This document shows positions 1-6,128 of a stretch of 15,694 nucleotides of DNA, one piece after another. The stretch comes from Bacillota bacterium (GTDB taxonomy: Bacteria; Bacillota; Clostridia; Christensenellales; Aristaeellaceae): contig JAEYQQ010000110.1 in the NCBI GenBank assembly GCA_023409955.1, positions 1 through 15,694 on the forward strand. Reading direction: 5' to 3'. Made by a program: the position numbers and the translations under genes. The notes below the pieces were generated by a model that saw nothing but the letters and a program-made list of their open reading frames with translations, did no database searches and had not been told where the DNA came from. Position 1 is the stretch's first letter. Every line of letters starts with the position of its first letter.

Positions 1-39
1 GCGCTGGTACAATGGGTGAACAAAACTTCGGATAAATAA
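1..39 (+). CDS. 3' end of an unidentified upstream gene (partial)
   Basis: Frame 1 reads ALVQWVNKTSDK and stops at TAA (37-39). A terminator-like hairpin follows 27 bases later, as expected for the end of a + strand gene. Frame 3 is also open to a TAA at 33-35 (AGTMGEQNFG), so the frame is not certain. Too little is present to assign a family. Confidence 0.3.
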   Translation, partial: ALVQWVNKTSDK

Positions 40-66
40 TGATGCAGCCCCTTGACTGCTAAGCAA

Positions 67-103
67 AGCCCGGCACAACGATTGCTCGATGTGCCGGGCT
101 TTT
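67..103. terminator. Bidirectional intrinsic terminator between convergent genes
   Basis: A perfect 10 bp stem pairs AGCCCGGCAC (67-76) with GTGCCGGGCT (91-100) around a 14-base loop. TTT follows on the + strand and TTTGCTT on the - strand. It lies between the end of the left-edge gene and the end of the beta-galactosidase gene and probably serves both. Confidence 0.75.
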
Positions 104-145
104 GATATATTTGTTGGGCCTTTGCAGGTAATAGACACTGGTATA

Positions 146-2227
146 TTAGGAATCCGTTAAAACGCCTACGCCATAGGGGGGCAGTATAAACCCGCCCTCC
201 ACCGGCTCACCGGATGCGGCATCAAGCAAGGGCGAGAGCAAATACACCGTTTTGGGCTGGGGGGTATAGTAGAGCAGGAAATACCAGCGCCGGTCACTGC
301 TTTCCCGAACAGCCAGTTCCACCTCCCTGGGGCAGTCCAACAAATTTCCGTAAGGTGTGCTGACGCCTGTGCGCTCCAATAGCGCTTTAGCCATGGTGGT
401 ATCAAACCCGGCACCCAGATAATACGCTGCGCCGCCGCCCTCGTATTCTTTTAGGGTCAGAGCCGGCTCCCGCTCATAGTAAGAGCCGGAGAACCGGGCC
501 AGGACCTTTGTTCCTTCCAAAGGGGCCAATACATCGTGGAAGATGGGCGCCGGGAATACCGTATCATCCACATCCATACGGATGGTGGTGAGGTTCCCGT
601 CAAACCTGGCAAAGGTGTATTCCGATACCTCCACACCGCAAATCTCCACCGCATGGCCCGGCATGGGTTGCATGGGACAGCGGCCATACTCATCTTTATA
701 GCCGGTGCGTGCGCCCATGATCAGCGTTCCACCGGCCATGCAGTATGCTTTCAGCAGGTCCGCCGTTTCTTTGGTCAAAATTGCAGCGTGGGGATAGAAC
801 AGCACCTTGTAGGGAAGCAGTTCCTTAAGGGTTGTATTATGGGTGTTGGTATGGCGGATATAGACCATGTCAAGGGGCGTATGACTTTCCTGGGCAGCCA
901 GGAAAATGCAGCGGCGGGATGCCGCATCCAAAGGCCCATGCCACAGGTCCCGTTCCCCATCCCATTCATTGAGGTAATCGCTGACCAGGGCCACCTGGGC
1001 TGCATAGCGGCTGCCTGCCACATCAGCTAGCTTTTGGGTCAGGGCATGCAACTCTTTCAGCGCACGCAAGCGGCGGTTAGGACGGTTGGAATAATCATTG
1101 AGACCATGCCAGTAAATTTCTGTGCCATAGGGCGCTGTGCGCCAACGAAAGAAGCTGATAAAATCGGCACCATGGGCGATGGACTGCATGACCCACAAGA
1201 ACATTTGCCCAGGGGCCGGCATGGGCGAAATCATACGAAAATCCCAGCCGTGGGCTCCGGACTGCTGTTCCATGACGCCAAAGTTCGGAGACATGGCCCG
1301 CACATAGGAAAGGCGCTGGGAGGACATGCGGTCGGTAGCCCCATCCTTGTTGTCGCTTTTAAAATCATCCCGCCCATAGCCAAAGTTGGGGTAACTGTCA
1401 TAACACATAAAATCCAGGGCGGTGTTGGTAAACTCAATGTTGTCCAGGTGACCGAATACGCCGTTGGTGGTTATGAACCGGCTGCCGATATATTGGCGCA
1501 GAATATCGCTTTGCACCTTGGCGTATGCAATGGTGCTGCGGGATATGAACCGCTTTTCCAACAGCGCCAAGTGGGGGTTGGCATGGTCATGGATGGTATG
1601 GCGCTCCATAGAAACCTGCCCCCAGTCACTGTAGGTCTGGTTCCAGAACCGGGCACCAATGGCATCATTGAGTGCATCCAAGGTTTTGAAGTGGTCTTTG
1701 AGGTATTGCCTGAAGGCCGCCCGGTCACTGTCGGAATAGGATGTATCCGTCTCACAGTTGAACTCGTTGTCCAGCTGCCAGCCAATGATGGCGGGATGAT
1801 GGCCGTAACGCTGAGCCAAGGCGGTAACAATCTTTTTTGTATAGTCAAGGTACACCGGCGAGTTGTAATTGTAATGCCGGCGATGGCCATGGGCAAGGCG
1901 CTGGCCCTGCATGTTTTCCCCCAGCACCTGGGGATGGGCATGGGTCAGCCAAGCTGGCGGCGTGGCGGTGGGGGTGCACATGATCACCTGCATGCCTTTT
2001 TCCTGTGCCAGGCTTAAAAATGTGTCAAACAGTGTAAAGTCGTACACATTTTCATGCGGCTCCACCACGCTCCAGGCGAACTCGAACACCCGAACCACTT
2101 CTATGCCGTGATCTATCATACGGGCGAGGTCGTCAGCCCACAGGCTTTGATCCCAGTGCTCGGGATAATAGCAAACTCCGAGAGTCAGATGATTTGCTAG
2201 GATGGATTTGTCCTGGCCTGCCTGCAT
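146..2227 (-). CDS. Beta-galactosidase, glycoside hydrolase family 42
   Basis: Predicted cytoplasmic retaining beta-galactosidase releasing terminal galactose from galacto-oligosaccharides. The family opening GVCYYPEHW lies near residue 17. The acid/base Glu is in GWQLDNEFN (about E155) and the nucleophile Glu in GVMEQQSGAHGW (about E320). The order is TIM barrel (about 10-395), trimerisation domain (about 410-615) and a short C-terminal beta domain: 693 aa, normal for GH42. The Cys cluster that binds zinc in the Thermus enzyme is not evident. An in-frame ATG 12 codons upstream (2263) would add MHIKEDRKRGQY. I prefer 2227 because GCGGGGGCAG precedes it at good spacing and the extra residues are charged and atypical. 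No signal peptide, and no sugar transporter or regulator adjacent, so the gene appears to stand alone. The family call is firm; the natural substrate is inferred. Confidence 0.95.
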   Translation of the reverse strand: MQAGQDKSILANHLTLGVCYYPEHWDQSLWADDLARMIDHGIEVVRVFEFAWSVVEPHENVYDFTLFDTFLSLAQEKGMQVIMCTPTATPPAWLTHAHPQVLGENMQGQRLAHGHRRHYNYNSPVYLDYTKKIVTALAQRYGHHPAIIGWQLDNEFNCETDTSYSDSDRAAFRQYLKDHFKTLDALNDAIGARFWNQTYSDWGQVSMERHTIHDHANPHLALLEKRFISRSTIAYAKVQSDILRQYIGSRFITTNGVFGHLDNIEFTNTALDFMCYDSYPNFGYGRDDFKSDNKDGATDRMSSQRLSYVRAMSPNFGVMEQQSGAHGWDFRMISPMPAPGQMFLWVMQSIAHGADFISFFRWRTAPYGTEIYWHGLNDYSNRPNRRLRALKELHALTQKLADVAGSRYAAQVALVSDYLNEWDGERDLWHGPLDAASRRCIFLAAQESHTPLDMVYIRHTNTHNTTLKELLPYKVLFYPHAAILTKETADLLKAYCMAGGTLIMGARTGYKDEYGRCPMQPMPGHAVEICGVEVSEYTFARFDGNLTTIRMDVDDTVFPAPIFHDVLAPLEGTKVLARFSGSYYEREPALTLKEYEGGGAAYYLGAGFDTTMAKALLERTGVSTPYGNLLDCPREVELAVRESSDRRWYFLLYYTPQPKTVYLLSPLLDAASGEPVEGGFILPPYGVGVLTDS

Positions 2228-2283
2228 GTACTGCCCCCGCTTTCTATCTTCTTTTATATGCATCTTTACATATTATTTCCAAA

Positions 2284-2312
2284 ACAGTACCATGGATACA
2301 TATGGATGTCAA
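2284..2312 (-). promoter_or_regulatory. Candidate promoter for the GH42 gene (proximal)
   Basis: On the - strand TTGACA (2307-2312) is 17 bp from TACTGT (2284-2289). The -35 is perfect, the -10 weak. It would start RNA near 2277, about 50 bases before the preferred start at 2227 but only about 14 before the ATG at 2263, which favours the shorter protein. Confidence 0.4.
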
Positions 2313-2362
2313 CCGAGGGGGGAACTACGGGTCCGCAATCCTAGTTTGGCATTTCCAAAGTA

Positions 2363-2391
2363 TTTATAATACACCTTGAATTTTTGCTCAA
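2363..2391 (-). promoter_or_regulatory. Candidate promoter for the GH42 gene (distal)
   Basis: On the - strand TTGAGC (2386-2391) and TATAAA (2363-2368) are separated by 17 bp. The predicted RNA start near 2356 would give a leader of about 130 bases carrying a small TTTGG/CCAAA hairpin. It may act with or instead of the proximal candidate. Confidence 0.45.
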
Positions 2392-2530
2392 GATTTCGCC
2401 TCTGCGAAGGCGACCAAAGGGCTTTCCGATCTTCCTTTGGAAACCTTCGGCTGCATATAAAACTAATCGCAAAAGTATCTGCTCTGAAGCGACAGGGTAG
2501 TGGCATTGAATGCATTCAAAAGATCATAAA

Positions 2531-2565
2531 AAAGGCCCTGAATGGATGAGCCATTCAGGGCCTTT
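2531..2565 (-). terminator. Intrinsic terminator of the GNAT-kinase gene
   Basis: A 15 bp perfect stem (2531-2545 with 2551-2565; arm AAAGGCCCTGAATGG) has a 5-base loop and is followed on the - strand by a run of seven T. It begins 20 bases after the stop codon at 2585. Confidence 0.9.
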
Positions 2566-2584
2566 TAATAAAGCGAGGTGAATT

Positions 2585-3955
2585 TTAGTTAGACTTGCCA
2601 TCGGCATCAGGAAGCAGAAGATGCTTAGCCGTTTTTAGGAGTGTCCCATTAAGGGCCGCCTGTTTTGTCTCCTCCGCCCAGGCTGGAAACCGTTCTTGCT
2701 CAAATGCAGATATCAGCTCAAAGAGGGGGGCAGCTACGGCATCGATTTGCGCCTGTTCCTGTTCTTCTGCTATCCTGTCACAGCCATGCTTGCGGCGGTA
2801 CAAAAGATTGTATGCTCTAACAAATTGCTGATAGGCCTGCTCCGATAACGATTGGACATTTCGTAAGTCCGCATACCGGTATCCCCTGCCAAGCAAATTG
2901 TAATCAAACATTAGCGCTGCCTGCCCATCCCTGCGGACAATGAAATTGGTCCAATAGAAATCATTGTAGGTAAGCGTTTTAGAGGGCTTATTGATAAGCT
3001 CCTGCAGCGCAGGTAAGTACGCCAAAATGAATGAGAGCAGCTCTGACGCTTCGGGCAGTTTTTGGCGAAGGTTTTCAAGGTTTTCCCTTGTGATTTGATC
3101 ATACTCAAAATATAACTTATCAAGGGAGGCAATGGAAGCCCCCGCTTCATGAAGCGCAAAATACCAATGGGCCAGCCCCCTTGCAACAACTAGATCATTC
3201 ATATCCTCTGCAGTACCAAGCCGCCATTCATCAGAGCAGGATATGTCCTCCATGACAATAACAGATGCACAGAGTGCATAGGTACGGATGGTGGGAACAC
3301 CGCACTGATTCAGCAGGCGGTAGTTTTGAATTTCCCGCTTATCTTCATCGTTTGCAAAGTATTTTGCAATGGCCGACATCCCATCGTATTGGCATTTATA
3401 CACATAAACGCCATTTTTGGCCCGCAACAAGCGAAAGCTATGTATCTGTTTTTCGGATACACTGCGCAATTCCTGTTTGATCATTTTTGTGATATCAGGA
3501 TATGGATTTGATCGGTTCAGCTGCTTGACGACATAATATCCATCCAGTGCTTCACCGGTCCCCGTTAAGATACTGGAGGGACACAGCCCATAGCCCAGAT
3601 CGCGCCACATTGGTATGGCCTGGACTTTGTTTTGGCTGCTCCAGGCCCTGATCTGCAAGAGGCCTGCCTCCATCGCCCATTCCTCGGTAAGGCGAATCAT
3701 CTGCGTGGCAATCCCCTGGCGCCAAAACTGCCGATCTACTTCAATGATATCGATATACGCATCCATTTCGCCAGCAAGAGGAGCAGGAAGCGTCCGCGTA
3801 TAAGACGATATGATACCCACTGGCTCTTTATCACACATCGCCGCCAGCGAATAGCTGCCGCTCTCAAGATGAATATGCCGCCCAGCTACTTCTCCATAAC
3901 GTTTTATGATCATGGCAAGGATATTTGGGTCAATAACCTGATAGATAATCTGCAT
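2585..3955 (-). CDS. GNAT acetyltransferase - APH-like kinase fusion protein
   Basis: 456 aa, two enzyme domains. Residues 1-145 are a GNAT N-acetyltransferase: strand DAYIDIIEVD, acetyl-CoA motif RQGIATQMI (79-87), then IPMWRDLGY. Residues about 170-456 are an aminoglycoside-phosphotransferase/choline-kinase-fold kinase: ATP lysine K198 (AIAKYF), paired Glu E208, hinge VMEDIS, catalytic loop YNDFYWTN with D332 and N337, metal Asp D351 (MFDYNLLG). The usual loop His is Tyr330. All other key residues seem intact, so the kinase is probably active. Domain order matches AAC(6')-APH(2''), but similarity to known resistance enzymes cannot be judged here; substrates are unknown and may be small amines, sugars or antibiotics. 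The start has GGAGG 4 bases upstream. Its own promoter, leader ORF and hairpins precede it; it is probably monocistronic. Confidence 0.85.
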   Translation of the reverse strand: MQIIYQVIDPNILAMIIKRYGEVAGRHIHLESGSYSLAAMCDKEPVGIISSYTRTLPAPLAGEMDAYIDIIEVDRQFWRQGIATQMIRLTEEWAMEAGLLQIRAWSSQNKVQAIPMWRDLGYGLCPSSILTGTGEALDGYYVVKQLNRSNPYPDITKMIKQELRSVSEKQIHSFRLLRAKNGVYVYKCQYDGMSAIAKYFANDEDKREIQNYRLLNQCGVPTIRTYALCASVIVMEDISCSDEWRLGTAEDMNDLVVARGLAHWYFALHEAGASIASLDKLYFEYDQITRENLENLRQKLPEASELLSFILAYLPALQELINKPSKTLTYNDFYWTNFIVRRDGQAALMFDYNLLGRGYRYADLRNVQSLSEQAYQQFVRAYNLLYRRKHGCDRIAEEQEQAQIDAVAAPLFELISAFEQERFPAWAEETKQAALNGTLLKTAKHLLLPDADGKSN

Positions 3956-3959
3956 ACAT

Positions 3960-3999
3960 CCTCCACTAATGTTGGAGGGCTACCGCATGTATACCCTCC
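3960..3999 (-). promoter_or_regulatory. Mutually exclusive hairpins controlling the GNAT-kinase RBS
   Basis: On the - strand three segments compete: GGAGGG (3994-3999, the Gly-Arg codons of the leader ORF), CCCTCC (3974-3979, directly after the leader stop) and TGGAGG (ending at 3960), which contains the ribosome binding site. Segments 1 and 2 pair over 6 bp and leave the RBS free. Segments 2 and 3 pair over 6 bp (CCTCCA/TGGAGG, 7-base loop) and hide it. A ribosome at the end of the leader ORF would cover segment 2. This is the layout of translation attenuation as known for cat and erm genes; function is inferred. Confidence 0.55.
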
Positions 4000-4036
4000 C
4001 CGTTTTGATTGTGATTGCGATAGCTGTGTTCTTCAT
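3980..4036 (-). CDS. Leader peptide ORF upstream of GNAT-kinase
   Basis: An 18-codon ORF encodes MKNTAIAITIKTGRVYMR. A good Shine-Dalgarno sequence GAAAGGATG (4044-4052) lies about 8 bases before its ATG. The stop TAG (3980-3982) is 24 bases before the start of the acetyltransferase-kinase gene and abuts the RBS-sequestering hairpin. The peptide is too small for an enzyme and its last codons form part of the switch, so it probably works through its translation. The peptide is not one I recognise. Confidence 0.55.
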   Translation of the reverse strand: MKNTAIAITIKTGRVYMR

Positions 4037-4052
4037 ATTTTTACATCCTTTC

Positions 4053-4091
4053 TTAATCGATACTCATTTTTGATATACCTTTACGATACAT
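4053..4091 (-). CDS. Possible second, upstream mini-ORF in the same leader
   Basis: An ORF of 12 codons (MYRKGISKMSID) ends 16 bases before the 18-codon leader ORF. Its first ATG is only about 8 bases from the predicted RNA start. The internal Met9 has AAAGG 10 bases upstream, so a 4-residue peptide MSID is equally possible. Low confidence: such short ORFs occur by chance. Confidence 0.2.
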   Translation of the reverse strand: MYRKGISKMSID

Positions 4092-4105
4092 CAAAGTGCC
4101 TTTTT

Positions 4106-4134
4106 ACTATACAAGAAACGAGGGCAGACTTCAA
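4106..4134 (-). promoter_or_regulatory. Promoter of the leader ORF and GNAT-kinase gene
   Basis: TTGAAG (4129-4134) and TATAGT (4106-4111) on the - strand are separated by exactly 17 bp. RNA would start near 4099, giving a leader of about 144 bases before the main start codon, with room for the mini-ORFs and hairpins. Confidence 0.6.
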
Positions 4135-4158
4135 TATAAACGATTGCCAAGAAAGTAA

Positions 4159-4200
4159 AAACCGGGGCCTTCTGCTTGTTGCTGCAGAAGGCCCCGGTTT
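4159..4200 (-). terminator. Intrinsic terminator of the ABC transporter operon
   Basis: A perfect 17 bp stem (4159-4175 with 4184-4200; arm AAACCGGGGCCTTCTGC) has an 8-base loop, and a T run continues on the - strand. It lies 15 bases after the stop of the substrate-binding protein gene and insulates the next promoter at 4106-4134. Confidence 0.9.
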
Positions 4201-4215
4201 TATATAAGCACTGTA

Positions 4216-5172
4216 TCACTTGCCGAAAAAGCCGCTGACATCGCCGTTTTGGATGAGCCCTTTTTCTACCCAGTAGGAGGCGGCCAGTTCTGCTACGGCA
4301 TATACATTATCCTCGTTGGCGGGATCATTAAAGGCGGCGTTGCCCTCGCGCCCCACAAAGGTAATGCCCTGGCACATCTCCTTGACTTCCACGGCGTCTA
4401 AGGTAAGACCAGCAGCCATCATGGCATAAGCGCTATCGGGTTCCTTTTCAAGGTATTCCACGGCTTTATACCAGGCTTCTGCAAGAGCTTCGACTGCCTT
4501 TGGGTTTTCTTTTGCAAACTTGGTGCTAACCGTCAGAACATCAATGATGGCCCTGGGATACTCGGCACTGGATACCAGAATGTGCCCGCCCTCCCGCTGG
4601 TTGGCGGATGAGAGATACGGCTCCCAGGTAACAGCGGCATCCAGCCTTCCGGCAACAAAGGCCTCGCCTGCTTCCGAGCTGCCCATCTCCACAATGTTTA
4701 CCTGATCCTCGGTAATACTGCTATCGGCAAGAGCCTGCAGAAAGAAAAAGTAGGAGGTGGCTGACTTGTCCATGCCTACGGTCTTGCCGGCAAGATCATC
4801 CATGGTTTGAATATCTGCAGTGGCTACTATGCCATCGCCGCCGGTGGAAAAGTCCATGGTCAAAAGGTATTGTTCAGGCGATCCGCTGGCGTAGTGAATC
4901 ACATCACGGTCCAGAACGTTGCCCAGCGCCTGGATGCTGTTTGACACCATTAATGCGGCGTACTGGGCTTCATCCTCCACGATTAGCAGCTCCGGCTCAA
5001 TGCCAAGCTCTGCAAAATAGCCCATGTCCCGGGCGATATATAGCGGCGCATAGCCTGCCCAGGTGCAAAAGGCAATCTTGAATTTTGTAGGCGATTCCGC
5101 CAGAGCAGCAGTACCAAGGGTGCTTGCGCAAAGGGTAATCATGAGCAAAAGGGCCAACAATCTTTTTTTCAT
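4216..5172 (-). CDS. ABC transporter substrate-binding protein, SsuA/NMT1-THI5-like
   Basis: 318 aa extracytoplasmic binding protein for an importer of the nitrate/sulfonate/taurine/pyrimidine-precursor type. The N-terminus MKKRLLALLLMITLCASTLG is a signal peptide, with likely cleavage at ALA|ES (25/26). The mature start KIAFCTWAGYAPLYIARDMG and the later AVTWEPYLS are family hallmarks. The frame is open upstream to 5295, but 5172 is preferred because GAGGAGG lies 7 bases before it, the signal peptide begins there, and the upstream part translates repeat-like DNA. Gram-positive binding proteins are usually lipoproteins, yet the Cys at 15 is preceded by Leu and gives no good lipobox, so anchoring is unclear. 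Last gene of the operon, directly before a strong terminator. The ligand cannot be deduced: no metabolic enzyme adjoins and no riboswitch was seen. Confidence 0.88.
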   Translation of the reverse strand: MKKRLLALLLMITLCASTLGTAALAESPTKFKIAFCTWAGYAPLYIARDMGYFAELGIEPELLIVEDEAQYAALMVSNSIQALGNVLDRDVIHYASGSPEQYLLTMDFSTGGDGIVATADIQTMDDLAGKTVGMDKSATSYFFFLQALADSSITEDQVNIVEMGSSEAGEAFVAGRLDAAVTWEPYLSSANQREGGHILVSSAEYPRAIIDVLTVSTKFAKENPKAVEALAEAWYKAVEYLEKEPDSAYAMMAAGLTLDAVEVKEMCQGITFVGREGNAAFNDPANEDNVYAVAELAASYWVEKGLIQNGDVSGFFGK

Positions 5173-5226
5173 ATAGGTTCCTCCTCGTATAGTTGAGGTT
5201 ACCAGTGTGAGATAAGGAGAAATATT

Positions 5227-5267
5227 ATCTGCCACTGATGGTGCCAGCACCAGTGAAGATGGCAGAT
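5227..5267. repeat. Nested inverted repeat upstream of the binding-protein gene
   Basis: ATCTGCCA (5227-5234) and TGGCAGAT (5260-5267) form an 8 bp outer stem. Within it TGGTGC/GCACCA form an inner stem near 5239-5252. It sits in the ATPase-binding protein gap and would fold in the operon mRNA, possibly as a processing or stabilising stem that lets the binding protein be made in excess. Confidence 0.5.
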
Positions 5268-5274
5268 GGACAAG

Positions 5275-5341
5275 GGCTAAGCCTTCATCCGTCACAGCTA
5301 AGCCGTGCCACCTCCCTCAAGCGGGAGGGATGAGGGGCTAA
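5275..5341. repeat. Probable dispersed intergenic repeat unit
   Basis: This segment contains a CCTCCC/GGGAGG hairpin (5311-5316 with 5323-5328) and an imperfect palindrome around CACAGCTAAGCCGTG (5293-5307). Its composition (CATCCGTCAC, GTGCCACCTCCCTC) resembles intergenic repeats I recall from Clostridia genomes. That resemblance is from memory, and a second copy is not present in this window. Confidence 0.4.
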
Positions 5342-6127
5342 TTACCTGCCCATGGCCGCGTCTACACTTTCTAGCCAAAGCATATCCATGATCCGCTTCT
5401 TGATGGCTAGAAACTCCGGTGATACCAATACATTCCTGGTGCGGTCCTGGAGGATTGCCACATCAATGATATCGCTGATGGTGCCCGGCCTGCGGCTCAT
5501 AACACAAACCCTGTCAGCTAGCAAAATGGCTTCATCAATATCGTGGGTTACAAAGATTACCGTCATTTTGGTTTCCCTGGCAACCAAGGCCAGAAACTCC
5601 TGCATAACTACCCTGGTCTGGGCATCCAGCGCACCGAAGGGTTCATCCATCAAAAGCACATCGGGCTTGTTGGCCAGGGTCCGGGCAATGGCCGCCCGCT
5701 GACGCATGCCGCCGGAAAGCTGCCTGGGCAGGGCGTTTTCAAACTCGTCAAGGCCCACTAGCTTCAAGTATTCCCTGGCAGTTTCCTCCCGCTGCCGTAG
5801 CGGTACCCCTTTCATTTTCAACCCGAACTCCACATTATTGCGCACATTCAGCCATGGAAACAGGCTGTAGCCCTGAAAAACCATCCCCCGGTCGGCCCCT
5901 GGCTGTGTTACCTCCCGGCCATCCAACGTCACTATGCCGCTGCTGGCTGTTTCAAGGCCGCCAATAATGTTCAGCAGCGTAGATTTTCCGCAGCCGGATG
6001 GGCCCACCAACACCACGAACTCTCCTTCATTGACCGTAAGGTCGATATCCTGCAGAGCGTGGACACCTCCAGAATCGTGAAAAGTCTTGTTGAGATTCCG
6101 GACTGCAAGCTTGGCATTTGCATTCAT
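5342..6127 (-). CDS. ABC transporter ATP-binding protein, SsuB/TauB-like
   Basis: 261 aa ATPase that energises the importer on the inner face of the membrane. All motifs are intact: Walker A GPSGCGKST (42-50), Q-loop Gln85 in MVFQGYSLFPW, signature LSGGMRQR (137-144), Walker B VLLMDEP with Glu162, and switch His195 in FVTHDIDEA. FQGYSLFPW and the DEPFGALD string are typical of the nitrate/sulfonate/taurine subfamily. The frame is open to 6214, but 6127 is chosen because the protein then begins in the normal way (MNANAKLAVRNLNKTF) and its ATG lies one base after the permease stop. The nearby RBS is weak, so translation is probably coupled to the permease gene. Confidence 0.92.
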   Translation of the reverse strand: MNANAKLAVRNLNKTFHDSGGVHALQDIDLTVNEGEFVVLVGPSGCGKSTLLNIIGGLETASSGIVTLDGREVTQPGADRGMVFQGYSLFPWLNVRNNVEFGLKMKGVPLRQREETAREYLKLVGLDEFENALPRQLSGGMRQRAAIARTLANKPDVLLMDEPFGALDAQTRVVMQEFLALVARETKMTVIFVTHDIDEAILLADRVCVMSRRPGTISDIIDVAILQDRTRNVLVSPEFLAIKKRIMDMLWLESVDAAMGR

Positions 6128-6128
6128 A

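Larger units (their letters stand above)
2264..2530. other. Non-coding stretch with clustered hairpins
   Basis: No convincing gene is present. A 68-codon - strand ORF (2309-2515) lacks a ribosome binding site and overlaps both candidate promoters. The stretch holds the two GH42 promoters, a hairpin CGCCT/AGGCG near 2398-2413, a CCAAAGG/CCTTTGG pair near 2414-2440, a TTTGG/CCAAA pair near 2345-2359, and a perfect 14 bp palindrome TTGAATGCATTCAA (2506-2519). Hairpin density exceeds that of the other gaps, so it may be a dispersed intergenic repeat or a structured leader. Confidence 0.4.

Noticed and set aside
1034..2017. Long + strand ORF (327 codons) across the beta-galactosidase gene
   Set aside because: It is antisense to a clear GH42 gene with catalytic motifs, and its translation shows no domain.
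2309..2515. 68-codon - strand ORF in the gap before the GH42 gene
   Set aside because: It has no ribosome binding site, overlaps two promoter candidates and hairpins, and shows no recognisable domain; better seen as non-coding or repeat DNA.
3632..4207. 191-codon + strand ORF across the GNAT-kinase start and its leader
   Set aside because: It is antisense to the acetyltransferase domain, runs into the terminator hairpin and shows no domain.
5173..5295. 41-residue N-terminal extension of the binding protein
   Set aside because: A standard signal peptide and a strong RBS begin at 5172, and the extension is translated repeat-like DNA.
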